A stretch of 60,000 nucleotides of DNA from assembly GCF_030272615.1 (NCBI RefSeq), contig NC_081413.1, positions 553,377,136 through 553,437,135 of the forward strand. Reading direction: 5' to 3'. Position 1 is the first letter of the stretch. Each line of letters begins with the position of its first letter. Shown one piece after another: positions 1 to 11,493 of the stretch. Position numbers and translations under genes: made by a program. The notes below the pieces were generated by a model. It searched no databases. It was not told the origin of the DNA and saw only the letters and a program-made list of their open reading frames with translations. This stretch comes from Cryptomeria japonica (taxonomy: Eukaryota; Streptophyta; Pinopsida; Cupressales; Cupressaceae).

Positions 1-1077
1 CAGTAAAAAGCACCATCAAAAAAGAAAAATAAAAAATTCAAACCTCTAGATATAGATAGATCTCGGAAAGAGATTTCTAATAATATAAGGTTTGTCTAAA
101 AATGTCTCTGTGTGCCCAAGATAGGGCCAAAAGACTGAAGGTGCTCTAGATGGCCCCAGAAGAGGCCTAAAGACTGCCTACATAGTGTTGACATCAACGA
201 AATATTCCTAGAATGTTCCTTTTGCCTACAAAAAAAAATTCTCCCTATCAGAAAAATACGGTTGCCAGAAAAAAAACAAACGTCAAAAACAAAAACTGAT
301 GGTCAGAAAATGGGCAGTGGTCAGCGGAAGGCATGGACCGACGACGATGGAAGACTGGCAGGCTGTCAGCTGGTGGATGGTGGGAGGCGGTCAGTGGCTG
401 GGTCCCGACGGGCAAAGCTGCAGTGTATCAACGGTGGAGGAAAAGACCATCGGCGGGCGGGAGGCAGGTCCATGACCAACTGCAGTGGACGACAGGAGGT
501 GGGGCCATGGACAACGGTGACACAGGCTGATGAGACCTGAGTGCACGGAGGCATCAAATGGGGAAGTAGGTCCATGACCTCCTGTAGGTTGTACAGACCT
601 ACATAGTGGTTTATTTCCCAGAAAATACTGCTATGTACTTTCATAGTACTATATTTCTTTGCTTTTGAATATTGTCTTTTTTGGTGTCACTAGAGTGCAA
701 CTTTGATGGAAAACCTACCTTTGGTACTATTGGTTCTTTGATTAAGACAAAGATTGCTATCACTTAGACTGCTCTTTTGGAGACTACTATCGTTATCTTT
801 ATCTATCATCATGCTTTGACAATGAGAAGTCCTCTACTTTTCCCTATGAACTCAAACCTTTTACATCTTTTGATCTTAGGACTGCATCTACTTTAGGTGG
901 AACTATCTTTAATATTGATATGAGTGTGTAACTGAGAAAGGTCCATGCATTGTCAATGGACTGCTATTAGGGGTTTGTATCTTTGTCTTGCACCTTAAAC
1001 AAACACCACGATCTATCTTATGGTTGTCTTTTAGACTGGATTGTGATGCCTTTGAGTCTTATTAGTAATGATTATTG
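1..1077. other. unassigned flank, no gene recognised
   Basis: This is the left flank of the large Copia-like element that starts at 1078. Positions 300-540 are GC-richer and hold short overlapping open frames on both strands, none with a recognisable domain or a convincing start. Positions 640-1077 are T-rich. The last five bases (TATTG) nearly match the five after the element's far end at 27944 (TATTT), so this DNA and the DNA from 27944 on were probably contiguous before insertion. Confidence 0.5.
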
Positions 1078-1375
1078 TGTTGGCATTGTGTTGTCATTGA
1101 TGTCAACCGGTATGGGATGATTACCAGTATGAAGATGTATGTGCAACATTTCCATGGAGGAGTACATGATGAGATATCTTTGATATCACCTTGTGTTGCA
1201 TAACACCGGTAAGGTAAGGAAGAGAATATCATTCAGAGGAATGATCACTGGAGTCACTGGTACACAAGTTAGTGCCTGACTTGTGTGGTTGAGATGCATA
1301 GGTTACCGATACACTGTATCATCGTTAAGGAAAGGATGTGAACTAGTAATTGATGCGTTGACATGGAGAAGTTAG
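1078..1375 (+). repeat. outer Copia-like 5' LTR, segment 1 of 4
   Basis: It aligns with 25373-25670 of the intact 3' LTR, starting at TGTTGGCATT. It is interrupted after GTTAG (1371-1375) by the minus-strand element 1376-9190 and resumes after GTCAG (9191-9195), a one-mismatch 5-bp target duplication. Confidence 0.88.
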
Positions 1376-2563
1376 TGATGAATACTAAGAGGGGGGGTGA
1401 ATTAGTATACCGATAAACACTGTACTTAAACACTTAAACAGTCTAGAGATAAACCGGTAAAACAGTTTAACAGACAAACCGATTATCACACATGCAAACC
1501 AAAATGTAAATAAAGCATTCACCCATAGAAGCACTACAACCATAACAAAAGATATTTGACATGGAAACCCAAATGGGAAAAACCATAGTGAGATGAAACT
1601 CACAAGTCACTATCTGCAGAATAGAACCCAGAACGGTTAAGGTCAGACCGGTTAAGGTCTTACAATGTTCTTTACCAGAATAGATCCTGTTAGGAATCTC
1701 AATCTCTGTTAGGAGATAAGTCCGATCAAGGACTACCTTGCTAGAGGATTTTAGATTCACAGAGGTGAATCACCTTGTTAGAAGATTTTACAAAGGCTAC
1801 TCTAAGCCTACCCGGTTAAGGGCTATAGACTTGTCAAAGAGGTGAGTAATCAACAAGTGTGTGATCTATCAAATAGCACAGATTGCTTGGTTAGATATAG
1901 TATAGCTCATAGCTAATGCATTCTAGCATTACTTTAGTCTTCTCTATCTCTCACTCGGTTACACCTCACAAAACTTGATCTTCTCAGATAAGATTGCTCT
2001 TACAAAAAAAACTCATCAACCACCTTAAACCCTAGCAGCAACAAAAAACTTTCAACAACAACCTAAAACCCTAGACATGATGTCCTTATGAAGGAATCTG
2101 ATTTCATGTCGGTCCAATAGGATTACATTTCAATTTCCCAGGTTCAATGAATCTAGACATACTCAGTAACACGACACAAAAGGCACCGCTAGTGTGTCGG
2201 CACCATCAAACAATCGGTGGATGGTAACTCATCACAAAATGCCGATTGGTAACTCATCACAGAGTATTACCAGTTCATACAAAATACCAGTTGCCGGTTT
2301 GTCAAAAATGAAGACTGGTAAAAATGTGTTATGCTGCTTTAATCCCTCATACTGCTTGGGATCCACGAACCGCTTGGGGTCGACATGCCGCTTCAGACCG
2401 GGAAACACATTCAGCAAAATCACCAATAGTCTAAAGACTAGAATACAACATACCGGTTGGAACAAATACCGGTTGAGTTCTAACTCATACATATAAAGGG
2501 GATCTCAATGGAAGTGTGTGTCCATCAATGACAATCACAACATAAACATAAAAAATGCCAACA
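1376..2563 (-). repeat. 3' LTR of the nested minus-strand Copia-like element
   Basis: It pairs with 7998-9190. It contains two AAACCCTAG telo-box-like motifs (about 2030 and 2065) and a TATAT stretch near 2490 that reads as a possible TATA box on the minus strand. The G tract near 1390 is shorter than its partner at 8011, which accounts for most of the 5-bp length difference. Confidence 0.9.
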
Positions 2564-2580
2564 ATCTCCCCCTTTGGCAT
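2564..2580 (-). promoter_or_regulatory. polypurine tract of the nested Copia-like element
   Basis: On the minus strand this reads GCCAAAGGGGGAGAT directly before the 3' LTR start TGTTGGC. The same purine tract precedes the outer element's 3' LTR at 25358-25372. Confidence 0.85.
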
Positions 2581-2877
2581 TGATGGCGACACTTAGGAAA
2601 ATAAAATTTTGACATCTAAGTGTTTTACAACAAAAACATGCCATTAGCAAAATTGCTCCCCCTAAGCATATACACTATCCCTTTAACAATACAATGTATA
2701 CCAATTTTGCATATAGAGCATAAACATTGAGATATCAGAGCATATATTAAAGCATATAGCAAAATTTTAAATCCAGATACTTCTCCAAAATAGATAGAGT
2801 ACTTCTCCCCCTTTGCCAACAATGACAAAGTACCGCTGAACAACCCTGTTTCCATTTGATATTAAAATAATAAAAGT

Positions 2878-4236
2878 TTATGACAACAAGGAATAATACT
2901 TGTCAAAAAAAGATTTATAGTCCTGCAAGAATTGTTTCATCAATAGAGACCAGGACTCAAGTAGGGAGGTGGCTACTTCTTTCTCTGTTTGCATCTGGGA
3001 GACCTGTTCTTCCATGGCATCAACTGTGCTCATCTCCTGTGTAACTATCAAGGCATCCATGTTCAGATAACACTTCTGAAGAATTTGCAGATGTGGGAGT
3101 AGAACTAGTTGTAGCTCCTGCAAATCTCTAGACCGTGTGCTGATCTATTGCTCCATTTTGGCTAGCTGGATGTGAAATCGGTGAATGGTTTTCCCATAAG
3201 TTGCAAAGGAATCATAAGGCGTCTTGAATGTGCTCATGTAGGACTGTAAGTCTGTTTGAAGATTTTTCTTCTAAGTTAGCACATCATCATAGAACAGATG
3301 GGGTTGACAGATTTTGCTAAGTAGCAGATTTCCCTCATCCAAAGCATCCCTTATATCCTTTTGGTCTTTTTGCAGTTCAGACCAGAGCTCATTCAACTTC
3401 TTCACCAAAGCAATGTTAAGAGCTTTTTGATGCTCTTTCTTCACATTTTCCTCAGCTGCCTCTTCCAGGCTCTACACCTGATCATCCACTACTGTACATA
3501 GGAGCTTAAGTTTTGCTAGTGATGATTCAGTGTTGGGAAGATTGGTACCGAGTATCAAACCGATAAGTGTGTCCACAACCACTTGAATTACATCCTACTC
3601 CTTCTTCCTCCATAAATTTTCAAGCCTTTCTTGGGCAACTTTGATGCTCTGCATCAACTCCATTTCACTTGCAGACTGGAGGTCGATAGGACTGGTGAGG
3701 TCAGCCGGTTGGGCTTGACTCCCTGTTGCCTTCGGAGTCTCCATCTGTGTGCTCTTCTCCGCTTCTTCTGTCTTGTCCTCTTCCACTTTCTTTTTCTCCA
3801 CTTCTCTCATTTTCTCTACTTCCTTATCTTCTTCTTCCTTCTTCTTTTTCTCTGCTTCCTTTTCCTGTTCCTTGTCTTCCTCTTCTTTCTTCTTCTTCTC
3901 AGCTTCCTTCCTCTTCTCCTCTTCTTTCTCTTCCTCTTCCTTCTTCTTCTCCTCTTCTTTCCATTTCTTTTCTTCTTTCTCTTCCTCTTCCTTCCGCTTC
4001 TTTTCTTCCTTATCCTCTTCTTCTTTCTTTTTCCTCTCATCTTCTTGCTTCTTCTTCTCTTCATCTTTTCTTCTCTCCTCTTCCTCTTTTCTCTTCTCTT
4101 CCTCTTTCCGCTTTTCCTCATCTTCATCCCTTTTCTTTTTCTCTGCCTGTTCCTTAGCCGCTTCCTATCTGTCCTTGGCTTGCTCATTACCCTATTCAGC
4201 CTGTTGCTCTTGTCCTGTTCCCTCAGAAGGTATGTC
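2878..4236 (-). pseudogene. C-terminal part of the extra ORF: E/K-rich helix and coiled coil
   Basis: It continues the 4237-6117 frame without a frameshift but with in-frame TAG codons at 4192-4194, 4165-4167, 3595-3597, 3472-3474, 3271-3273 and 3145-3147. The frame ends in TAA at 2878-2880. Positions 4160-3780 encode about 125 residues made almost only of Glu, Lys, Arg and Asp, the composition of a single alpha-helix or long coiled coil. The rest is Leu/Gln/Glu-rich with heptad-like spacing, also suggesting coiled coil. Every internal stop is TAG, so all could be former CAG glutamine codons. Long plus-strand frames over 3630-4450 are Ser/Phe/Leu shadows of this repeat. No family is recognised. 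Confidence 0.7.
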
Positions 4237-6117
4237 CTAAGTAACATCTTCTACATCCAGGGCATCGACATCAATAGTGTCGATTGGTTCTACAACCAGA
4301 TTTCCTTCATCATCAAAAACTTCATCCGGTTGGGATATAACCGGTTCTTTTTCAGCTTGCCTGTTGGCTATTCGCGCTTTGTGAGACTGGATAGCATGAG
4401 CCATATACTGATGAGTGTCTTTTTCAACAACAACAACTTTACCTTCTAACACCCAGAGTCTTCTTCTTCTTGTGAAGAAGAGACCTTTATTTTGGTCCAA
4501 AACATCAAATAGTTCTAAGTTAGATAGGTCGGGAAAGTACTGTGCAAAGACTTTCTCTCTAATCTCTTGTTCCTTTTCTATGGCAATGCACCATTTATTA
4601 TCTAATGCCTTATACAAAGAATCTGGTGTTTGAGATTTAATCTCTGATGGCGACTGGTCATTTGTACACAAATAATTAATAATCTCTCGTAGTACTTCTT
4701 CTTTCTCCTCATCACTAAAATCATCATAGAAGTCTACTAAATCATGTAATAATTTTCTCCTAATATTCTTTATTGTTCTTTCACAATGTGTCAAAGGTTT
4801 ATAGGAGGAGATATCAATATTTACTGGTGCAGACGTTGTCGGTTCATTCTTTGTTTTCTTTCTTATCTGTCTCGCCTTCTTTGGCTGCTCCTCAGACACA
4901 GTCTCTTTAGAGTCCAGTGTATTTCTCTTTGTCTTCCTTTTCCTTTTGAAGACTTTAGCCAGTACCACTTCTGGTTTCTTCTTGGCAGGTGATCGCTTGG
5001 TCACTTTTGGAGTTGCAGTAGTAACCGGTACCGATGCTGCAGGCATTGCCTTTGCCTTCTTTACTGCAAGTTCTTTTCCTTTCTTTGCAGAGGGTTCCTC
5101 GACTGGTGTTATCCTTTCTAGGTAGGTTCCAGTCCTCTTTGCCTTAGGATCAAGAGGTGAGGCAATAAGGGTAGAGGCATACCCTTCCAGCATATCATAC
5201 ATCACCTCATAGCCCATTGGATCCACTTCTTCCATTCTAGGCTCAATAGCCTCCATCATGCATTTGTTCACCTGGATGGTGAAACATATGCCATCTTCAT
5301 ATTTCTTGATGATATCACCTGAGATCCTCATCCTTTGGCTCATTTTTTGTTTGAACTCATCAAAATACTTGTTCAGAACATCAGGGTAACTGGTTCCAAT
5401 TGCTTGAATGCTTTCCTTGATTTGCTTGGTTACTGGTTGGTCAGGAGACCACTGGACATCTCCTACTCCTGGAAAGTATCCTTGAAAGTAAAAGAACAAG
5501 CCGACTAGTAGTTGTCCGAACTTGAACCTTTGTGCATTATCCTGTTTGATCGACTTCAGATTTGATAGGAGTTGCCTCTGCATACCGATGCACAAGTCAA
5601 ATGATGCGTCCTCCTTAATCATCCAGTAAGCAGCATTTACCACTGCAACAGATACAAAGTTAATTCTACTGGCAAAGAATGTCCAGTAGCCTATCACCAT
5701 GCAGGCATACTTAACTAGATCATCCTTGATGGAGTTGACTATCATGCCTCGTGAGTCGCTCATTGAATCAGTGAGCCTTGTCATTTCAGTTTTGCTTATT
5801 GTCCTTAGGGCTGGCACTTCCCCTGTGTTGCAGAAACTGGTGACTACATGAATTGCCTGTGGTGTGATATCATGCGTCCTCTCTAGGTACATCTTATCAC
5901 CATGGACTCTGCTCAAAATGATCCTTATGTGATCCTTTGTAAAATATTCCAGGAAATAGACAACATTGTGGAGTTTCTTCCTCTCCGAAATATTATACTC
6001 CAATTTGATTTTCTTATCCTTGCCACAAAACAAACCTATTTGGGAGTGGATAGCTAGAGACCCTAGGTCTTCAATCTTGCAGTCTATGTAGTCAGAAATT
6101 CCCTCTTCTACTATCAT
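4237..6117 (-). CDS. extra ORF of a pol-less Copia-like element, unknown function (626 aa)
   Basis: It starts at an ATG (6115-6117), with an in-frame TGA upstream at 6157-6159, and runs 626 codons to a TAG at 4237-4239. Residues 1 to about 340 look like a folded, mostly helical domain. About 345-410 is a basic linker (KKAKAMP, KRKRKTKRN) that could be a nuclear-localisation or nucleic-acid-binding tail. About 440-580 is a second, mixed-charge domain, followed by an acidic end (DTIDVDALDVEDVT). The spacing of hydrophobic blocks around residues 150-230 resembles the 'putative plant transposon protein' domain of plant retroelement ORFs, but I cannot confirm this. It lies between gag and the 3' LTR, where pol would be, and is sense to gag. 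A frame at 6114-6299 overlaps its start and may be the real N-terminus displaced by a frameshift. Confidence 0.65.
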   Translation of the reverse strand: MIVEEGISDYIDCKIEDLGSLAIHSQIGLFCGKDKKIKLEYNISERKKLHNVVYFLEYFTKDHIRIILSRVHGDKMYLERTHDITPQAIHVVTSFCNTGEVPALRTISKTEMTRLTDSMSDSRGMIVNSIKDDLVKYACMVIGYWTFFASRINFVSVAVVNAAYWMIKEDASFDLCIGMQRQLLSNLKSIKQDNAQRFKFGQLLVGLFFYFQGYFPGVGDVQWSPDQPVTKQIKESIQAIGTSYPDVLNKYFDEFKQKMSQRMRISGDIIKKYEDGICFTIQVNKCMMEAIEPRMEEVDPMGYEVMYDMLEGYASTLIASPLDPKAKRTGTYLERITPVEEPSAKKGKELAVKKAKAMPAASVPVTTATPKVTKRSPAKKKPEVVLAKVFKRKRKTKRNTLDSKETVSEEQPKKARQIRKKTKNEPTTSAPVNIDISSYKPLTHCERTIKNIRRKLLHDLVDFYDDFSDEEKEEVLREIINYLCTNDQSPSEIKSQTPDSLYKALDNKWCIAIEKEQEIREKVFAQYFPDLSNLELFDVLDQNKGLFFTRRRRLWVLEGKVVVVEKDTHQYMAHAIQSHKARIANRQAEKEPVISQPDEVFDDEGNLVVEPIDTIDVDALDVEDVT

Positions 6118-6839
6118 ACCAGCTGGAACTTGTGATAGGGCATTATACTTGGACTTTCATTGAATAAAACTTTTAGACTCAATGGATGCACTAGAACTGG
6201 TATGAGATGCGAAAGCCATGATAGAAGCTTTAAGAACTTTGAGAAATACCTTTTAAAACACGTGAATTTAGGGCTTTTTGATTCTCCTTCACTCCACACT
6301 CCATCAGTTGCTGAATCACCGCTTTGTGTTCTCCACTTGACCGTTTGCAGTTTGAATTTGAATCTCCTTCGCGGTTTGTCAATTTCTCAAAATCTCAGCT
6401 CAAATCGCCTTTTCGTCGCTCTGCGCTTTGAAAAACTTTTCTTTGCTCAAAAATAGATAGTGAGAAATGATTTGAAAAATTCCTTTAAACATATCTCTCA
6501 CCTACCTCCATTAATGCTCCTCTATTAGGGCATAAACCCTAATTTGCCTTTTTACTATTTCTGGTCTTCTGCCAAGCGATAGGTATCACATACCAGTTAA
6601 GGTCTTTTACCGGTGTAAACTAGGGGTTTGAAAACATTTTGCCGTTTGCTCCCCCTAAGCCTTTTGAAGCTTAGTTTGTTGGTTCCGATATTTCCACACT
6701 AGGTGCAGAAACCGGTTCCTCTTCCAACATTGTTGGTTTCTTCTTCCAGGTTTCGTTCATGACCGCTTGAACTATTTCAACATCAATTTATCCTTCCAGA
6801 GTGACCGATATATCATTAGATATACTCTTTCTACTTCTA
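6118..6839 (-). other. spacer between gag and extra ORF
   Basis: There is no convincing gene. A minus-strand frame (6299-6114, 61 codons) overlaps the extra ORF and may be its decayed N-terminal extension. The rest is mixed sequence with ACCGGT-type motifs common to the Copia-like families here. Confidence 0.4.
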
Positions 6840-7959
6840 CAGAATCTTGTCGCATGACCCAGTTTGTTGCAATGATAGTAAATCATTCCAGGTGCTCTCC
6901 AAGGTCCATTGTTCATGTTTCCATTCTTCCTTCTGCATGTAGCAGCAGTCTGACCATGACCATGACAAATCCAATAGTTTTCTCTCCATCTGGTTGCCGA
7001 TTAATAACCATTGTTACTTGACCGATGATTATAAGCATTAAACCGATTGAGGTTCCGGTTCACAAAGATTTCTAACCAGCTCCTTGGGTCCTCTGAGGAT
7101 ATCTTCCAGTGTTGTTCATGACAGATCTACATTTAGATGCTCTATGCCCAAACTTGTTGCATGCATAACAATGACCATTTAACTTATTGGATCTAGGTAC
7201 ATTGTTAATAAAGTAAGGAAAATTATTGTAGGCTTTGCTCCTACATACATTGGTAGTGTGTCCTTCTTTAAGACAGTTAAAGCAAACAGGTTTGAATTTT
7301 TGCTTACCATTTCCTTTGAATGCTGGTTGCTTCTTTGATGCTTCAACATTTGTTCCTAAAGATTCTCCTTCCTCATGTCCAGAGAAACCAAGTCCATTGG
7401 TATTCTTTACTGGTCTAGCCGACTCAAGCTTTTGCTCTAGCTTAATAGTGCTCTTGTTGAACTTAGCAAGTATTTCCTTTGACTCAGAGAGTTCTTTGGA
7501 AATAGCAGCATTTGGCTTCATTAGGCTTGCATTCTCAGAGATGGCAATGTTCAGTTCACCTTGTACTCCTTCTTTTTCCAATCTGCTCTCATGAAGATGA
7601 GCAGTCAGTGCACTGATCTCTTGTTTCATCTTGGAGATCTCATGATCTCTGTCCTTCACTAGATCTTCAGTTTTCCTCCGGTTCTCAAGCTCTTGACTAA
7701 ATCGGATAGTCAGTCCTTCCAACTCCTTTCTCAGATTGGAGTTTGAATCATTCAACTTATTTACTTCTACAATTAGGGCTTTCATGTCTGCTTCATCTGA
7801 AGAACTATTTTCAGATAGCTCCATCAACTTTTTAGCATGTTCTCTCCTTTTTGCCAGAGGGACCTTGTATTTATCAATAAGTTCATCATAGGCTTGCTCA
7901 GACTGATTGAGCTCGTGAGTGAGTTCCCTCATAGAGTATTCCCCCATATCTCTTTCCAA
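6840..7959 (-). pseudogene. gag: gag of the nested Copia-like element: coiled coil plus CCHC knuckles
   Basis: An open frame of 295 codons runs 7959-7072; the first ATG is at 7947-7945. The frame is also open through the primer site, so the original start is uncertain. Residues 1-180 are Glu/Lys/Leu-rich coiled coil. Two intact CCHC knuckles follow: CFNCLKEGHTTNVC and CYACNKFGHRASKC. Beyond the stop, in another frame at about 6850-6980, are two more decayed knuckles (ICHGHGQTAATC and YYHCNKLGHATRFC), so the original protein had four. The usual Copia gag N-terminus (FDGxNYxxW) is missing, unlike the outer element's gag. Gag forms the particle and binds element RNA. The 58305-60000 element carries a gag of the same coiled-coil/knuckle type. 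Confidence 0.75.
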
Positions 7960-7983
7960 GTGGTTAGACTTATAGAAAGTTTG

Positions 7984-7995
7984 GCTCTGATACCA
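7984..7995 (-). promoter_or_regulatory. primer binding site, initiator tRNA-Met type
   Basis: The minus strand reads TGGTATCAGAGC two bases after the 5' LTR end at 7998. This is the standard complement of the plant initiator tRNA-Met 3' end used by Copia elements. Confidence 0.9.
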
Positions 7996-7997
7996 AT

Positions 7998-9190
7998 TGA
8001 TGAATACTAAGAGGGGGGGGGGGGTGAATTAGTATACCGAAAAACACTGCACTTAAACACTTAAACAGTCTAGAGATAAACCGGTAAAATAGTTTAACAG
8101 ACAAACTGATTATCACACATGCAAACCAAAATGCAAATAAAGCATTCACCTACAGAAGCACTACAACCATAACAAAAGATATTTGACATGGAAACCCAAA
8201 TGTGAAAAACCACGGTGAGATGAAACTCACAAGTCACTATCTACAGAATAGAACCCAGACCGTTTAAGGTCAGACCGGTTAAGGTCTTACAATGTTCTTT
8301 ACCAGAATAGATCCTATTAGGAATCTCAATCTCTATTAGGAGATAAGTCTGATCAAGGACTACCTTGCTAGAGGATTTTAGATTCACAGAGGTGAATCAC
8401 CTTGTTAGAGGATTTTACAAAGGCTACTCTGAGCCTACCTGGTTAAGGGCTACAATCTTGTCAAAGAGGTGAGTAATCAACAAGTGTGTGATCTATCAAA
8501 TAGCACAGATTGCTTGGTTAGATATAGTATAGCTCATAGCTAATGCATTCTACCATTACTTCAATCTTCTCTATCTCTCACTCTGTTACACCTCACAAAA
8601 CTTGATCTTCTCAGATAAGATCGCTCTTACAAAAAAAACTCATCAACCACCTTAAACCCTAGCAGCAACAAAAAACTTTCAACAACAACCTAAAACCCTA
8701 GACATGATGTCCTTATGAAGGAATCTAATTTCATGTTGGTCCAATAGGATTACATTTCAATTTCCTAGGTTTAATGAATTTAAACATACTCAGTAACATG
8801 ACACAAAAAGCACCGCCAGTGTGTCGGCACCGTCAAACAATCGGTGGATGGTAACTCATCACAAAATGCCGATTGGCAACTCATCACAGAGTATTACCGG
8901 TTCATACAAAATACCGATTTCCGGTTTCTCAAAAATGAAGATTGGTAAAAATGTGTTATGCCACTTTAATTCCTCGTACTGCTTGGGATCCACAAACCAC
9001 TTGGGGTCGACATGCCACTTCAGACCAGGAAACACAGTCAACAAAATCACCAATAGTCTAAAGACTAGAATACAACATACCAGTTGGAACAGATACCGGT
9101 TGAGTTCTAACTCATACATATAAAGGGGATCTCAATGCAAGTGTTTGTACATCAATGAAAATCACAACATAAACATCAAAAATGCCAACA
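7998..9190 (-). repeat. 5' LTR of the nested minus-strand Copia-like element
   Basis: It is the partner of 1376-2563 and slightly longer because of a 12-G run near 8011. A TATAT at about 9117 is the likely TATA region on the minus strand. Two AAACCCTAG motifs lie in the transcribed part. Confidence 0.9.
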
Positions 9191-9195
9191 GTCAG

Positions 9196-10088
9196 ATCAA
9201 CTAAGTGAGTGGTTGTCAACTGACAACACTAATGACTAGTATACGAGCAGGATGGGCAAGGTGCTTGAGCTGTTGTTTGTGATGAAGAGTCGAAATGCTA
9301 CCTAAATCATGTCAACACAGGAGGAGAAGGATGAATAGGTCATCGGTATATTGTGAGGTTGTAGTACAACAGGACTCCCACTAGATGAAGATGCAGTCAC
9401 CATGTGAAGAGATGACTGACAGTGAATGTACCTACACCAGATAACATGTGTCTGTTTGAAGATGTGCTGCATAAACAGGGAAGTCACATGAGTGCATTGT
9501 AGGATGCAAGTGACATAAGGTGTCACTCTCACCGTTAAGGGGAAATTATCTCCTATTATGCATAGTGTGCATCATAGTCATGTGAGATAAGGAAGATGAG
9601 GCAAAGGTAGGTGTTTTGAAGGATCACACCAGATCTACCGGTGAATCAAAGGAATGCCTTAAGTGCATGAAATCAGGGATATGCAATGGACTATCTGAGA
9701 AGGCATATTGAGGTGTCGATAAAGATGAAGAGGGATTGGTTTGTCACTTTGACAAGTTAGCTGAGATATGGTCTGAGCTGGTCAGGAAGAATGCAAGGTT
9801 GAGTAGATGCAGATAGAGGAGAATGCCCTAATTGAAGATGGAGTCTGTGGAAGGATGATGACATAGTGTCATCTAGAGTGTTTATCGGTATGAAAGACAA
9901 CCGATAATTTGGCCAATGTGTAGATGTAGAAGACTCTCCATCTGATGAAGATGTGCATAAGGTAGGTTAGCAAGAGTGTTGATTGATTGAGTAGTCCACT
10001 GGAAGAGAAGAAAAGTGCAAGGTTGATGATAGACCGGGTTGAGGGTTTAACTGATAGGGTTAGTATACCGGTAGATTAAACTGGTAAT
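9196..10088 (+). repeat. outer Copia-like 5' LTR, segment 2 of 4
   Basis: It matches about 25670-26570 of the intact 3' LTR. GTCAG at 9191-9195 is the right target duplication of the nested element. The next 239 bp (10089-10327) are still outer LTR but occur again at 17482. Confidence 0.85.
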
Positions 10089-10327
10089 GGAGTTGTTCGG
10101 TGATCCAATCCATACCGACATAGAAAACCTAGTAGAGGTGGATGTTGATGTGGATGCTACGTAAAGATGAAGTGGTAAGCATGTAGAGGTTAGTGGAGTA
10201 TCGTGTAGAGATAGTTGTCTCTATAGGTGTGCATTTAATATAGATCCCATGATTTGTGGATCGGATTAGAAGAGTGCAGCTCGAGGAAGAATGAATGATA
10301 GAGAAAAATTAGGGAGTTGGTGGCACT
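10089..10327 (+). repeat. left copy of a 239-bp duplication flanking the Tat fragment
   Basis: Outer-LTR sequence repeated at 17482-17720 with no indels and 9 differences by eye, all transitions. The two copies are closer to each other than to the equivalent 3' LTR sequence (about 26573-26811). See findings. Confidence 0.88.
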
Positions 10328-10332
10328 TGATT

Positions 10333-11328
10333 TATTGGCCCACTTTGGAAAAAGATGTTCATGATTTTGTTAAAAAGTACTACAAGTGCCAGATCCATGG
10401 AAATTATATTCATGCACCAGCCCAAGAGCTTCATTCTGTCATATCTCCATGGCCCTTTTCTCAGTGGGGATTGGATCTTATCGACAAGATTCAGCCAACA
10501 TCTGCAAATGGACACAAGTTCATTATTACAGCTACAGAGTATTTTACAAAATGGATTGAAGCTGTCCCCATGACCTATATCACTGGTGTCCAAATTTCAA
10601 AATTCTTGCTGAATTATATCATATGCCGGTATGGGGTTCCTCTTTCCATAGTCACTGATAATGGTCGCCCCTTCAAGAATAAAGATGTTAAAGAGCTTTG
10701 TGAAAAATTTCATATTCAACACCGTTTTTCTAGCCCATACTATCGACAGGGTAACGGTCAAGCTGAAGCGTCAAATAAAACCATTATCAAGATCCTGAAG
10801 AAAGTTGTCAATGACGCTGGTCGAGATTGGCATGTACAATTAAATCCAGCACTATGGGCCTATCGCACTTCTATTCACACACCTACTGGCGCAACACCTT
10901 ATTCCTTGGTGTATGGTGCGGAAGCCATTTTACCCTTGGAAGTGGAGATTCCTTCCTTGCGAGTTTCTTTGCAACACCTGATTGATGATGAGACACACAG
11001 AGTCTCTCGGCTGCATTAGCTTGAGATGTTAGATGAAAAGCATCAGACAGCTCTGACACATTTGCAAGCATACCAAAACCGTCTCCGTCGCTCTTATAAT
11101 AAGAAGGTCAAAGGGTGACACTTCAAAGTGGGAGACCTGGTTTTAAAGGCAAATCCCAAGAATGCACAGTCTATTGACATCATCAAAGGCAAGTTTGAAC
11201 CTAATTGGGTTGGGCCTTTCATAGTAACTGCAGCCTATGGCTCGGGGGCATATCAGCTTGCGACTCCAGAAGGTGAACCTCTGTCTGATCCTATCAATAG
11301 CATGCATCTTCGCAAGTACTGGGCGTAG
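10333..11328 (+). pseudogene. int: Ty3-gypsy (Tat) integrase, 5'-truncated
   Basis: The frame opens in outer-LTR sequence (an apparent ATG at 10291 is not a gag-pol start) and becomes integrase at IYWPTLEKD. The H2C2 domain keeps CQIH but has lost its first half. The catalytic core shows TATEYFTKW, then VTDNGRPF, then NGQAEASNKT, so the first acidic residue is Glu where Asp is usual. A C-terminal domain with GPFIVTAAYGSGAYQL follows and ends MHLRKYWA. In-frame stops at 11017-11019 (TAG) and 11116-11118 (TGA) inactivate it. It closely resembles the integrase at 44442-45500. Confidence 0.88.
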
Positions 11329-11493
11329 TTTTCTCTCAGCACTTCTTCAAATATGATCCTGAAAAAATACAAAAAAATGAAAAAAGCAAAAAAATACAAA
11401 AAAATGAAAAAAATCAAAAAAGTGAAAAAAAAGGAAAAGAAGAAACAAGAGCAAAAAAAAAAAGTAAAGAGCAAAAAAATGATTCGCCCTCTA

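Larger units (their letters stand above)
1376..9190 (-). mobile_element. nested Copia-like LTR element with gag and a long extra ORF, no pol
   Basis: Read on the minus strand: 5' LTR 9190-7998, initiator tRNA-Met primer site 7995-7984, gag from about 7950 down to 6840, a 1080-codon extra frame 6117-2878, polypurine tract 2580-2564, 3' LTR 2563-1376. The LTRs (1193 and 1188 bp) start TGTTGGCATT and end TTCATCA. About 15 differences in the first 345 bp give roughly 4 percent divergence. Flanks GTTAG and GTCAG are a near-perfect target duplication, and the uninterrupted site is seen at about 25665 in the outer element's other LTR. There is no RT, RNase H or integrase, so it is non-autonomous although it encodes gag and a second large protein. 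Confidence 0.88.

Noticed and set aside
262-644. Overlapping GC-rich frames on both strands
   Set aside because: No domain, no consistent start context and frames open on both strands; best explained by base composition.
2025-2075. AAACCCTAG repeats as interstitial telomere sequence
   Set aside because: Only two isolated copies within an LTR, repeated in its partner at about 8655-8700; telo-box-like motifs, not an array.
3631-4449. Long plus-strand frames rich in Ser, Phe and Leu
   Set aside because: They are reverse-complement shadows of the E/K-rich repeat of the minus-strand extra ORF.
10291-10330. An apparent ATG start for the integrase frame
   Set aside because: These codons are outer-LTR sequence repeated at 17685; the frame is open across the rearrangement junction by chance.
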